From JADFOI01 sp965218935 (lineage in GTDB: Bacteria > Acidobacteriota > UBA6911 > RPQK01 > JADFOI01), in NCBI GenBank assembly GCA_965218935.1, contig CBDCMH010000011.1:62001-126000 (forward strand): a stretch of 64,000 nt of DNA, written 5' to 3'. The notes under the pieces were generated by a model that worked only from the letters and a program-made list of their open reading frames with translations, was not told where the DNA came from and searched no databases. How positions within the stretch are numbered: position 1 is the stretch's first letter; each line of letters opens with the position of its first letter. Shown one piece after another: positions 7,641 to 15,411 of this stretch. A program made the translations under genes and the position numbers.

Positions 7641-9407
7641 TCATCGTTGAGTGACCTGAGATTCCTGGTTGCTGACCCGGGTCGGTATCTCGATCGAGGA
7701 GGGGTGTTGACGGTCATGATAGATGACGTTTCGAGCCGTTACTCCCTTGGTTTCCAAGTGCATGGGCTGAGCTGTTCCAGGGTTGGGCAAGAAGGCTGGG
7801 AAGCTGCTTGAAGCAATCCCCAGACGGATTCGGTGGCCTGCCTTAAACAGGTTGGCGATACCGTCCAGCGTCAGCGTGAACTCGTAGATCTCATTGGGAC
7901 GAAGCAATGATTCGGTTTCCTCGCTCAGCCGAAAGCGGCCTCGTACGGCGTTTTGCCGCAAAATGGCCGAGTAACCATTGGGAAACACGTCTGTGAGGGT
8001 GAGCACAAAGTCAGTGTCTACCACCGAGGATGAGGCAAAGAACCGTGCGCGGACTTCACCGACCACCTCCACGTCTTCCTCCAGGACTTCAGTCGTATAG
8101 GTAAGGATTCGGGATTCCGCCGGTCGCTGGTCCAGGGGACCCTGCTCCCACATTCCACCGAAGCCACCATGGCCGCCAATCGTAGGGATGGGATCGTAGG
8201 GATCGTGCAGGTACTCGTCGGGCGACTCCGATCCGGGGGGTTCCTTAAGCAGGCGACCATCATTGAGCGAACCGGTCGGCTGCGCCTCCCCGGCTCGAAG
8301 ATAGTAGCTTACGTACTGAGCGTCAGGCAGCGGCCAGCTGTCGCCTTCCAGCCAGCGTTCGGCTCCCATCAGATAGACCCGCACTGGAGGCTCCTCCATG
8401 ATGCCGGTGTCCATGCCCTTCAGCCAGTAGTCAAACCAGCGCAGATGGAGTTCACGGCGGTCGATTTCCGCCGCCGCACCAAATTTAAAAGTGTCGGTTT
8501 CTGGTGCCACTCTCCCTCCATGAACCCAGGGCCCCATAATCACTTTCTGGGACTGGCGGGCCGTCTCCGAGTGCCCGTGTTCGCTGATCCCATTGAAGTT
8601 CTGAAAGGTCCAGCGAACGTAGCGGTCGTACCAGCCACTCTCGTGGTAGATGGGAACATCAAAGTCAGGATAGCGCGTGCCCGGATCAATCTCTCTCCAG
8701 TAATCATCGTAAGCGCTGTGCACGAACTGCTCGACTAATTCCGGATGGATAAAGGTGGCCAGCAGTGGAAGTTCAGTTCGTTTCCACTCCGCCAGCCAGG
8801 AAGCGTAGTCCTCCCGCGTCCTGAGAGGTCTGGGCATCGCATCGTTGTTGTGGTGCCAGGTGGGTCCAGTAGAGGTGTGGATTCCTCCCTCCACCCGACC
8901 CCCGTTGCGGTGATGGGCGGCATAGCTGGAAAACATGGCCACCAGGTGGGGCGGGCGAGTAGGGGCGGTGGCGAGCTGCCACTGAGCATCGGAGGAGGTG
9001 CCGAAAGTGCCGACCTTGCCGCTGGACCAGGGCTGCTGGGCTGCCCACTCAATGGTATCGTAGCCATCCTGGTGCTCGAGCCACCCCTCATTTCTGGCTT
9101 GGTGAAAGATCCCCTCTGAGCCAAAGCGGCCGCGCTGACTCACGATCAAAACGGCGTAGCCCCTGTCGGCGTAGAACTGAGCCAGGTCGGCACGTCCCTC
9201 CCGACTGTAAGGACTCTTCACGAGAAGCGTTGGGAAGGGACCTGCTCCTTCGGGAAGGTACAAATCACCTGCCAGATTCACCCCGTCCCGCATCTCGACT
9301 TGAACAGCCCGCTGCTCCATTTCGGGTCCTCCGCAGCTGACGACCAGACAGATCCCGATGGCAGCCAGGGTCATTCCACCGACCTTTAGAAATCTTTTCC
9401 ATCTCAT
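7641..9407 (-). CDS. CocE/NonD family alpha/beta-hydrolase lipoprotein, copy B
   Basis: This 588-residue paralogue of the downstream gene is probably the first gene of a minus-strand operon running to 2948. The N-terminus MRWKRFLKVGGMTLAAIGIC with VVSC forms a lipoprotein signal. The presumed catalytic elements are FGTSSDAQ (Ser), SGWYDRYV (Asp) and MGPWVHGG (His). Long stretches are identical to copy A (for example PRPLRTREDYASWLA and FKAGHRIRLGIASSSFPAF), pointing to recent duplication; differences cluster around the oxyanion/nucleophile region and the N-terminus, so the two may differ in substrate. The 86-bp gap to copy A has no clear promoter. The divergent gene at 9818 encodes a peptidase, consistent with a peptide or amide theme. 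Confidence 0.88.
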   Translation of the reverse strand: MRWKRFLKVGGMTLAAIGICLVVSCGGPEMEQRAVQVEMRDGVNLAGDLYLPEGAGPFPTLLVKSPYSREGRADLAQFYADRGYAVLIVSQRGRFGSEGIFHQARNEGWLEHQDGYDTIEWAAQQPWSSGKVGTFGTSSDAQWQLATAPTRPPHLVAMFSSYAAHHRNGGRVEGGIHTSTGPTWHHNNDAMPRPLRTREDYASWLAEWKRTELPLLATFIHPELVEQFVHSAYDDYWREIDPGTRYPDFDVPIYHESGWYDRYVRWTFQNFNGISEHGHSETARQSQKVIMGPWVHGGRVAPETDTFKFGAAAEIDRRELHLRWFDYWLKGMDTGIMEEPPVRVYLMGAERWLEGDSWPLPDAQYVSYYLRAGEAQPTGSLNDGRLLKEPPGSESPDEYLHDPYDPIPTIGGHGGFGGMWEQGPLDQRPAESRILTYTTEVLEEDVEVVGEVRARFFASSSVVDTDFVLTLTDVFPNGYSAILRQNAVRGRFRLSEETESLLRPNEIYEFTLTLDGIANLFKAGHRIRLGIASSSFPAFLPNPGTAQPMHLETKGVTARNVIYHDRQHPSSIEIPTRVSNQESQVTQR

Positions 9408-9817
9408 GCTCGTATCTCCCTCAATTCATTCGGAGTCGACCTTGAAACCCTTTATCGCAACTGTACTGGAGGTTTCGCTCCCATGAGCTTGAACGGACAC
9501 CCCAAAACCCGTTCTGTTTGTAAGCGTTTCAAGACGTTCAAACAGGTTGGGCTTCCCCCCGGTGCCAGTGCGCCCTCTCAGTTGAACTGTGAGGCAATTG
9601 TATCCGTTGCCTTCAAATTGTCAAAGCAGGAGCGGTCAGCCCGCTCACGGAAATGTGGGGTCGGCCCCACTCTATAAATATAGACCAGTTGATTTTGCCT
9701 TCTCATCCATTAAGGTTTATCATTCAGGGAAAATTCCCTCTGTACAATCAGAGGAAAAGACTTTCATGGTCAAGCAGCAACCGTTTCATTAAAAATCTGG
9801 CCCATTGAGGAGGATTT
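9408..9817. other. Divergent intergenic region (410 bp)
   Basis: This region lies between the divergently transcribed CocE-like gene and the DmpA-like gene and should hold both promoters. An AT-rich patch TATAAATATAGA at about 9672-9683 could be a -10 region for the plus-strand gene, but I see no well-spaced -35. An AGGAGG ribosome site precedes the ATG at 9818. The short open frames here (9483-9677, 9589-9792) show no recognisable protein features. Nothing else stands out. Confidence 0.4.
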
Positions 9818-10978
9818 ATGTCAGCGCCTAAAATTCGGACCCATTTCGTTCTTGCCCTTGTTTCTTTCTTGACCGTGCAAGCCTCTTTTGCTCAAGCAAA
9901 ACCCCGGGCACGGGACTTGGGAATTCCATTTGAAGGCTCGCCAGGACCACTCAATGCCATCACTGATGTAGAAGGCGTGCAAGTTGGTCATGTCACACTC
10001 ATCTCAGGAAAAGGCAAGCTTGTCGTCGGCAAAGGACCCGTGCGGACGGGCGTCACTGCGATCCTACCGAGAGGAAGAAACCCTACCGACCCTGTCTTCG
10101 CCGCATGGTTTACATTGAACGGCAATGGCGAAATGACCGGTACCACATGGGTTGAAGAGTCGGGATTCCTGGAAGGACCCGTCATGATCACCAACACACA
10201 CAGCGTCGGAACTGTGCGCGATGCAGTGATTGCGTGGCAGCGCAGTCGTGGAACCACCCTTCAGCCTTGGTCTCTCCCGGTTGTGGCAGAAACATACGAT
10301 GGATTTCTGAATGACATCAATGGTTTTCACGTGAAGGCAGAGCACGTTTTTCAGGCATTAGACGATGCGAAAACAGGTCCTGTGGGGGAAGGAAGTGTGG
10401 GTGGAGGAACCGGAATGATGGCACACCGCTTCAAAGGTGGAATCGGAACATCATCAAGAAGAGTGGATGAGGGAAGGGATGGGTACACAGTGGGTGTGCT
10501 GGTTCAGGCGAACTATGGAGGCCGTAGCCAGTTTACTGTTGCTGGCGTGCCGGTAGGAAGAGAAATCACCGACCTGATGCAGGAGCGGGGAGATGAAGAC
10601 TCCGGCTCCATCATCATTGTTGTTGCGACCGATGCACCACTCCTTCCGCACCAGCTCAAGCGGGTTGTGAAGCGGGCGGCCCTGGGGGTTGCAAGAAACG
10701 GCGGGATCGGGGGCAACGGATCGGGTGACATCTTCATAGCTTTTTCAACGGCGAATCCGGGTGCGGGGAATCACCCGGAGGTGGTATCGGTGCAGATGAT
10801 TCCCAATAGTCGTATCACTCCAATCTTTTCGGCAACGGTTCAGGCAACCGAAGAAGCCATTATCAACGCGATGGTGGCTGCTGAAACAATGACGGGCAGA
10901 GACGGAAACACGGTGTACGGCCTTCCGCACGAGCGGCTGAAGGAAGTGATGAGGAAGTACAACCGTCTGCGGGAATGA
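9818..10978 (+). CDS. P1/S58 family peptidase (DmpA-like aminopeptidase/D-esterase), secreted
   Basis: This 386-residue protein belongs to the self-cleaving DmpA/BapA family (L-aminopeptidase/D-esterase and beta-peptidyl aminopeptidases). Residues 1-25 are a signal peptide ending SFAQA. Family landmarks are NAITDVEGVQVGH, RTGVTAILPRG, the SVGGGTGMMAH glycine-rich loop, and DSGSIIIVVATDAPL, where autocleavage should occur between Gly263 and Ser264, freeing Ser264 as the N-terminal nucleophile. The later NGGIGGNGSGDIFIAFSTAN motif is also characteristic. The ribosome site AGGAGG lies 6 nt before the ATG. It is divergent from two CocE-like hydrolases. It likely hydrolyses short peptides or beta-/D-amino acid amides in the periplasm; the substrate is not deducible. 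Confidence 0.9.
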   Translation: MSAPKIRTHFVLALVSFLTVQASFAQAKPRARDLGIPFEGSPGPLNAITDVEGVQVGHVTLISGKGKLVVGKGPVRTGVTAILPRGRNPTDPVFAAWFTLNGNGEMTGTTWVEESGFLEGPVMITNTHSVGTVRDAVIAWQRSRGTTLQPWSLPVVAETYDGFLNDINGFHVKAEHVFQALDDAKTGPVGEGSVGGGTGMMAHRFKGGIGTSSRRVDEGRDGYTVGVLVQANYGGRSQFTVAGVPVGREITDLMQERGDEDSGSIIIVVATDAPLLPHQLKRVVKRAALGVARNGGIGGNGSGDIFIAFSTANPGAGNHPEVVSVQMIPNSRITPIFSATVQATEEAIINAMVAAETMTGRDGNTVYGLPHERLKEVMRKYNRLRE

Positions 10979-11000
10979 ACTCAGTCTATGAATATCCTGG

Positions 11001-12938
11001 CTAGACCTGTCGCGTCCTCTGGTCCGCCAGAGAGAAGGGCGGATACCAGGTCGAGCTCGCTCCCATACCTCTGCGAGCGATGACAACATCCAGCAGATAG
11101 GGTTCGCCGTCACGGGTGCTCTTTACGGCCCGCTGTAGGGCCGCGGCCAGGTCATTGGGATCGGTCACCCTTTCCCCCGCCAAGCCGTAAGCCTCTGCAA
11201 GCTTGGTGTACTTGATTTCAGGGTCTCCGATAAAGCAGGTCATGTCCTTACCGGCCTGGAACTGGCGTCCGCCTCGGCTCCAGATTCGAGTGCGCTCGCC
11301 GTCATAGCTGCCATTGTTTTCCACCACGATAATGATCGGAATCTGATAGCGCTTGGCCGTCCACAGGCTCTGATCACCGCCAAACATGAAAGCTCCATCG
11401 CCCAGCAGGGCGACGACCTGTCGATCCGGTAAGGCTAACTTGACTCCCAGGGCGGCGCTAACTCCCCAGCCCAGGATAGCCGACGTGGTGTCATAGTACC
11501 CCATTTTGTTATGGCCAAAGGTCAGGTGGCTGAGGCCGATATTACCCGAGTCCACCTCGTGGACGAGGCAGCTCTGGGGGTCAAGATTGGCCCGCAGCTC
11601 CAGAGCTAATCTTTCGTGTGAAATGGGTGTGTCAGAGTGGAAGTGTTGAGCTGCCCGTTCCCGGGATTGCCGCAACTTCCTGGTGAACTCATCGGTCTTG
11701 GCCCCGCGAGTCTCCCCAAGTTGCCTCCGCCGGGCCTCGGTGGTGCGCGCGCGAATGGCCTCGATTAGGTCTCGGGCGAAGAGCTTGACACTGGAGGGGC
11801 TTGCCAGGACAGACGGGTAGACTCTCCCTGTGTTCTCGATGTCAAATTTCACCTGGGCAATCCGAGTGGCGCGGGAAATGGCCGGAGCGGCGCCTCTCGG
11901 GAAGGGGAGAAAACCTCCAAGATTCAGCAGAAAGTCGATCTCTTCGGGATACCTCATGTTGGACTGGTAGAGGCCCAGATACAGCGGGTGGTCGGTGGGG
12001 AAGGAGTTAGCCCAGCTTCTTTGTTCCTGAACCACGGGGAGGGAGAGGAGTTCGGCCAACCGGACGACCTCCTCCTCCGCCCCTAGCCTGTGAACCTCGC
12101 TGCCGACAAAGAGCACGGGACTAGCAGCCTCAATCAGCTGCTGCGCCACTTCTTCGACTTCACTCGCGCCAGGACGGACATTGGCCGACAGGGTGAATTG
12201 GCTTTGGTCGATGACCTCCGCCTTGACCGAGGGGGCCCCGAGTAAATTGGACGGGATGCTCAAGAAGACAGGACCGGCCGGAGGCGTGGCTGCAAACTTG
12301 AAAGCCCTCCGGAGGTCCTCCGCCAGGCTGTCGGTGCTCCGGCTCTCCCACCGCCATTTCGTGAAGGGCTCGGCAGCTCTTAACAGCTCGTCGACTTCCT
12401 GGAAACCCCACCGGCCCCGCGACCCCTGCCCCGTCTGATCCACTGCAACAATGACCGGAGTCCGATCTTTGTAGGAATTAAACATGTGAACCAGGGTGTT
12501 GGGAAAACCCGGCCGAGCACAGGTCACGAACGGGATTTTTCCACTCGCCTTGGCGTAACCATCCGCCATGGCTGTGAGAACACCCTCCTGAAGCGCCATA
12601 ATCACTTGCATGTCGGAACGGTTCAGCAGGGCATCAAATATGGGATAGTCTCCAGTAGAGGGGTTGAAGAAGACAAACCTGACTCCGCAGCGTTTGAGCT
12701 GCTCGACGAAAATCTCCCCGGCGGTTCCCTCCACGATCGAAATCTCGCCTTCACCGGCGGGGTTAACCCGGGGAGGCCCAGGAGCAGCGAGCAGCTCCCA
12801 GTACTGGCGAGCGGCTGTGGCTGTGAGTCCCATTGCCGTCAAGCGATGGAGAAAGGATCGCCGGCCGATGTTCCCTAACAGGTAATCCTTGACCGGGCCT
12901 TTGACTTGGGTGGAATCACTTACTGTCGTGGTCTCCAT
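11001..12938 (-). CDS. Thiamine-pyrophosphate enzyme (acetolactate synthase/benzoylformate decarboxylase-like) with Tat signal
   Basis: This 645-residue protein has the three-domain TPP-enzyme layout. After a twin-arginine-like leader (GRRSFLHRLTAMGLTATAA, residues about 24-43) comes the PYR domain with FVFFNPSTGDYPIFDALL and the catalytic-Glu region MALQEGVLTAMADGYAK. A central TH3 domain follows, then the PP domain with GDGAFMFGGDQSLW ending in VVENN, the GDG...NN TPP/Mg site. This fits thiolytic or 2-oxoacid decarboxylases or synthases. A folded, cofactor-loaded enzyme is a plausible Tat substrate, so periplasmic location is inferred. The start ATG has GGAGGGAGAT upstream. An IS-interrupted repeat element begins only 14 bp upstream of the start codon, so expression probably depends on or is altered by it. 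Confidence 0.85.
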   Translation of the reverse strand: METTTVSDSTQVKGPVKDYLLGNIGRRSFLHRLTAMGLTATAARQYWELLAAPGPPRVNPAGEGEISIVEGTAGEIFVEQLKRCGVRFVFFNPSTGDYPIFDALLNRSDMQVIMALQEGVLTAMADGYAKASGKIPFVTCARPGFPNTLVHMFNSYKDRTPVIVAVDQTGQGSRGRWGFQEVDELLRAAEPFTKWRWESRSTDSLAEDLRRAFKFAATPPAGPVFLSIPSNLLGAPSVKAEVIDQSQFTLSANVRPGASEVEEVAQQLIEAASPVLFVGSEVHRLGAEEEVVRLAELLSLPVVQEQRSWANSFPTDHPLYLGLYQSNMRYPEEIDFLLNLGGFLPFPRGAAPAISRATRIAQVKFDIENTGRVYPSVLASPSSVKLFARDLIEAIRARTTEARRRQLGETRGAKTDEFTRKLRQSRERAAQHFHSDTPISHERLALELRANLDPQSCLVHEVDSGNIGLSHLTFGHNKMGYYDTTSAILGWGVSAALGVKLALPDRQVVALLGDGAFMFGGDQSLWTAKRYQIPIIIVVENNGSYDGERTRIWSRGGRQFQAGKDMTCFIGDPEIKYTKLAEAYGLAGERVTDPNDLAAALQRAVKSTRDGEPYLLDVVIARRGMGASSTWYPPFSLADQRTRQV

Positions 12939-12990
12939 AGTATCTCCCTCCTAATTATCTGGCCGGGATTATTCATAGGTTCTCTACTAA

Positions 12991-15045
12991 CCCAAGTTCC
13001 GCGGTCCGCTGAGCACAATCCTTTGTTGGTAAGGGGTTATGATTTTTTCAGTCACTACAAATGGGCCGCCGCGTGCCAGGTCTTAACCGGTTTCATGACT
13101 TGCGAAGGAACCCTGAGGACGTTGTAGATGTTTCGCTGCTGGCCATCCGGCGTGGTTCCCTTCCGGATGCGGAGAAGGGGGCCCTTCGCTGTGGGCAGGA
13201 CCACCGTCACAACTTGGTGGGTGCTGAGCTGCTGACGGATGGTCGACCAGGAGGTGTGGATTCCCTCATCCAGGAAGTACTTTTCGATGGAGACCAGCAG
13301 GTGGTAGGCCAGCACGCAGAGAAAGATGTGGGCCTGGGTACGGTGCTTCAGTTGGTGGAAAATGGGACGCTCCATCAGCGGGGTCTTCATATCCCGGAAG
13401 GCCTGTTCCACACGCGTCAGCAGAAGGTAGGTGCGCCAGATCTCATCGGCGGTCAGATCCTGCCGATCCGTCTTCAGCACGTAGCTGCCGTCGAGCTTCT
13501 CCGCGATCGCTTTCTTCTCTGCCTTCTCTTGCCAAACCAGGTTCCGCTTCTGTGCGTCGTATTCGATTCCGAAGTAGCGGGCCACACGGGGATAGCGTTC
13601 CTTGAGACGACCGATGGCCTGGTGAATCTTCTCCGTCTTCTTCAGGTGCCCCCGTTGCACCCGGGCCTGGAGCTTCTCTAAGTCGCGGATCAGCCTCTGT
13701 TGCTGCTTCTCCCGGATCGCTCGGTCCTTCTGTTCACGACCTTCGCTGCGACAAAGAATGTAGACCTCATCGCCTTTCTTGCGCCGTTTGATCTCGACCC
13801 GGCTCTTCTTCTGAAACGGATTCCGGGGGGAAGGGATCCGAATGATCTCTTCCCAGTCGTCTTCCTTCTCCAGCTCCTCTATCCACTCATTTCGCTCCGA
13901 CTGTCGTCCCGCCACAATGTAGTGATACTGACGCTGCCGGATCTGCTCGAGGTTCTCCTCATAAGCCATGCCGCGATCCACCACCACCGTCGAGCCTACT
14001 TTGTGGCCCGTTCGTTTCTCTAACCTATCCAACATCTGATCAACGGTGGCGCGGTCCTGCACGTTTCCGTCAAACACGTCGTGGGCCTTGGGAAAACCCT
14101 CCTCATCGAGCACCAGCCCGACCACCACCTGCTTGCAGTCCGGACGTTTATCGCGCGAGTAGCCCCGCTTGGCCTGGGGGTTGGCTTCCGCCTGACCCTC
14201 AAAGTAGGTCGACGTCAGGTCGTAGAGATAGACCGTCTCTTCCAGGTTGAAAAGCCTTCTCTCCCGCTCCGCCAGCTCCCGCTCGATCGGCTCCCGATTT
14301 GGATGCAGCCGATCCAGGTTCCGATACAGCGCATCCTCCTGCAGCGTCGAGAAGTCCTCTCCCAGAATGTCCCCCATCGCCGTGCGGCGGATCCAGTCGG
14401 GCATGGCCCGTTCCGAAAGCGGACAGATCAGCCGGTTAAGCGTCATCGCTTCGCTCAACAGACACCCACGTTGCGACAAGCCCGCACGCCTGAGAATCTC
14501 GTCCACCCCCAAGCGCCGCCACATCTGATGTCCAACGTGCACGGGCCCGGCTTCCCGTGCCTCGTCCAATTCAATCCGCTCCACATCGACGGTGACCAGT
14601 TCTGCCCCAGGCTCGGGCTCTCGCCGGCGCCGGCCCCGCCGAGCCCTTTGCAGCAGAGTTTGGGTTTTTTCATCGGGAGCTTCCAGCGAAAGCTGGCCGC
14701 GCAAAGCCGACTCCAGCTTGTGGGCCAGGGTCAGCCATTCTTCTGGGGGTGCCGGGGCGAGATTGCCCAGAGAGCAAATCGTTCTTTGGCGGGGTCCCTG
14801 GGGAGTCTGAACCGACTTCACCAGCAGGTAGTTCGTGTACTCCTTGCCCTTGTAGATGCGACTGGTTTTTCGGATGTACATTAATCACTATATATATCAT
14901 ACCCACCTGACTCAAACAGGACTGTACTTAGTCACGTTAGTCACTATTTTGCCAATCTATCAAGGCGCTCGTTGAAAATAAAGGACTTGCCAACGTCGAC
15001 CAGGCAAAGTAGGTGAAAATCGTTCAGCGGACCGCGGAAGTTAGG
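12991..15045 (-). mobile_element. Insertion sequence, IS1634-type, copy 2 (2055 bp)
   Basis: This is the same element as 870-2924 in reverse orientation, with the same ends (CCCAAGTTCCGCGG on the left; CCGCGGAAGTTAGG on the right) and the same length. It is flanked by the 4-bp direct repeat CTAA (12987-12990 and 15046-15049). Because each copy has its own target duplication (CTAG for copy 1, CTAA here), they inserted separately rather than as ends of a composite transposon. Target sites CTAG and CTAA both fit the pattern YTAR. Confidence 0.9.
13055..14881 (-). CDS. IS1634-type DDE transposase (second copy)
   Basis: The 608-residue protein is identical to that of IS copy 1, including YDLTSTYFEG, VVVDRGMAYEENL and the VEQAFRDMK region carrying the presumed catalytic Asp, Asp and Glu. 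The gene is intact, with its start codon 164 bp inside the element end nearest 15045. Reading is away from the LVIVD gene and toward the TPP-enzyme gene on the same strand, so readthrough from the IS could contribute to transcription of the latter. The identical coding sequence, apart from one silent site near the stop, indicates very recent spread. Confidence 0.92.
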   Translation of the reverse strand: MYIRKTSRIYKGKEYTNYLLVKSVQTPQGPRQRTICSLGNLAPAPPEEWLTLAHKLESALRGQLSLEAPDEKTQTLLQRARRGRRRREPEPGAELVTVDVERIELDEAREAGPVHVGHQMWRRLGVDEILRRAGLSQRGCLLSEAMTLNRLICPLSERAMPDWIRRTAMGDILGEDFSTLQEDALYRNLDRLHPNREPIERELAERERRLFNLEETVYLYDLTSTYFEGQAEANPQAKRGYSRDKRPDCKQVVVGLVLDEEGFPKAHDVFDGNVQDRATVDQMLDRLEKRTGHKVGSTVVVDRGMAYEENLEQIRQRQYHYIVAGRQSERNEWIEELEKEDDWEEIIRIPSPRNPFQKKSRVEIKRRKKGDEVYILCRSEGREQKDRAIREKQQQRLIRDLEKLQARVQRGHLKKTEKIHQAIGRLKERYPRVARYFGIEYDAQKRNLVWQEKAEKKAIAEKLDGSYVLKTDRQDLTADEIWRTYLLLTRVEQAFRDMKTPLMERPIFHQLKHRTQAHIFLCVLAYHLLVSIEKYFLDEGIHTSWSTIRQQLSTHQVVTVVLPTAKGPLLRIRKGTTPDGQQRNIYNVLRVPSQVMKPVKTWHAAAHL

Positions 15046-15411
15046 CTAAAGGGGCGAAATCATCCGCCCTGGCGGTGTGGCTTGCCACGAGTTGCGCGAC
15101 CACAAGCAGGTGCCGCTTGCGGGTCACGCGCTTTGTCAGGCCGGCGCTTTCGCTGCTTTGTGACAAGAACCTATGAATAATCCCGGCCAGATAATTCTGA
15201 ATTTACTACCGGGGCCTACCACAGTCAAGTGTTGGGTAGGCCAAAGGGAGACTGGGCCAAAAGGCGAGAAAACTTCTGTCCCCATTCCCCATGCCCCCTC
15301 CCCCTGTCGCGAGATATCGATATTCATGTCCAGCTCCGAATGTGACTCTCGCTTTATCGGTGGAATGGACGACTCGTATTTTTCTCTTACCCTTAGGTTC
15401 TCTGAAATCGG

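Larger units (their letters stand above)
12953..15196. mobile_element. MITE-like element with 31-bp perfect inverted repeats, interrupted by IS copy 2
   Basis: 12953-12983 and 15166-15196 are exact 31-bp reverse complements (outer end AATTATCTGGCCGGGATTAT, continuing TCATAGGTTCT). Removing the IS and one CTAA repeat leaves an element of about 185 bp: 38 bp on the left, and 147 bp on the right rich in GC palindromic segments. No open frame of note is present in the interior. The structure suits a MITE or the remains of an IS. Similar AATAATCCCGGC ends occur elsewhere in the window. It lies immediately upstream of the TPP-enzyme gene. Confidence 0.7.

Noticed and set aside
2925..12990. Composite transposon bounded by the two IS copies
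   Set aside because: Each IS has its own target duplication (CTAG and CTAA) and the outermost flanks do not match, so the 10-kb segment did not move as a unit.
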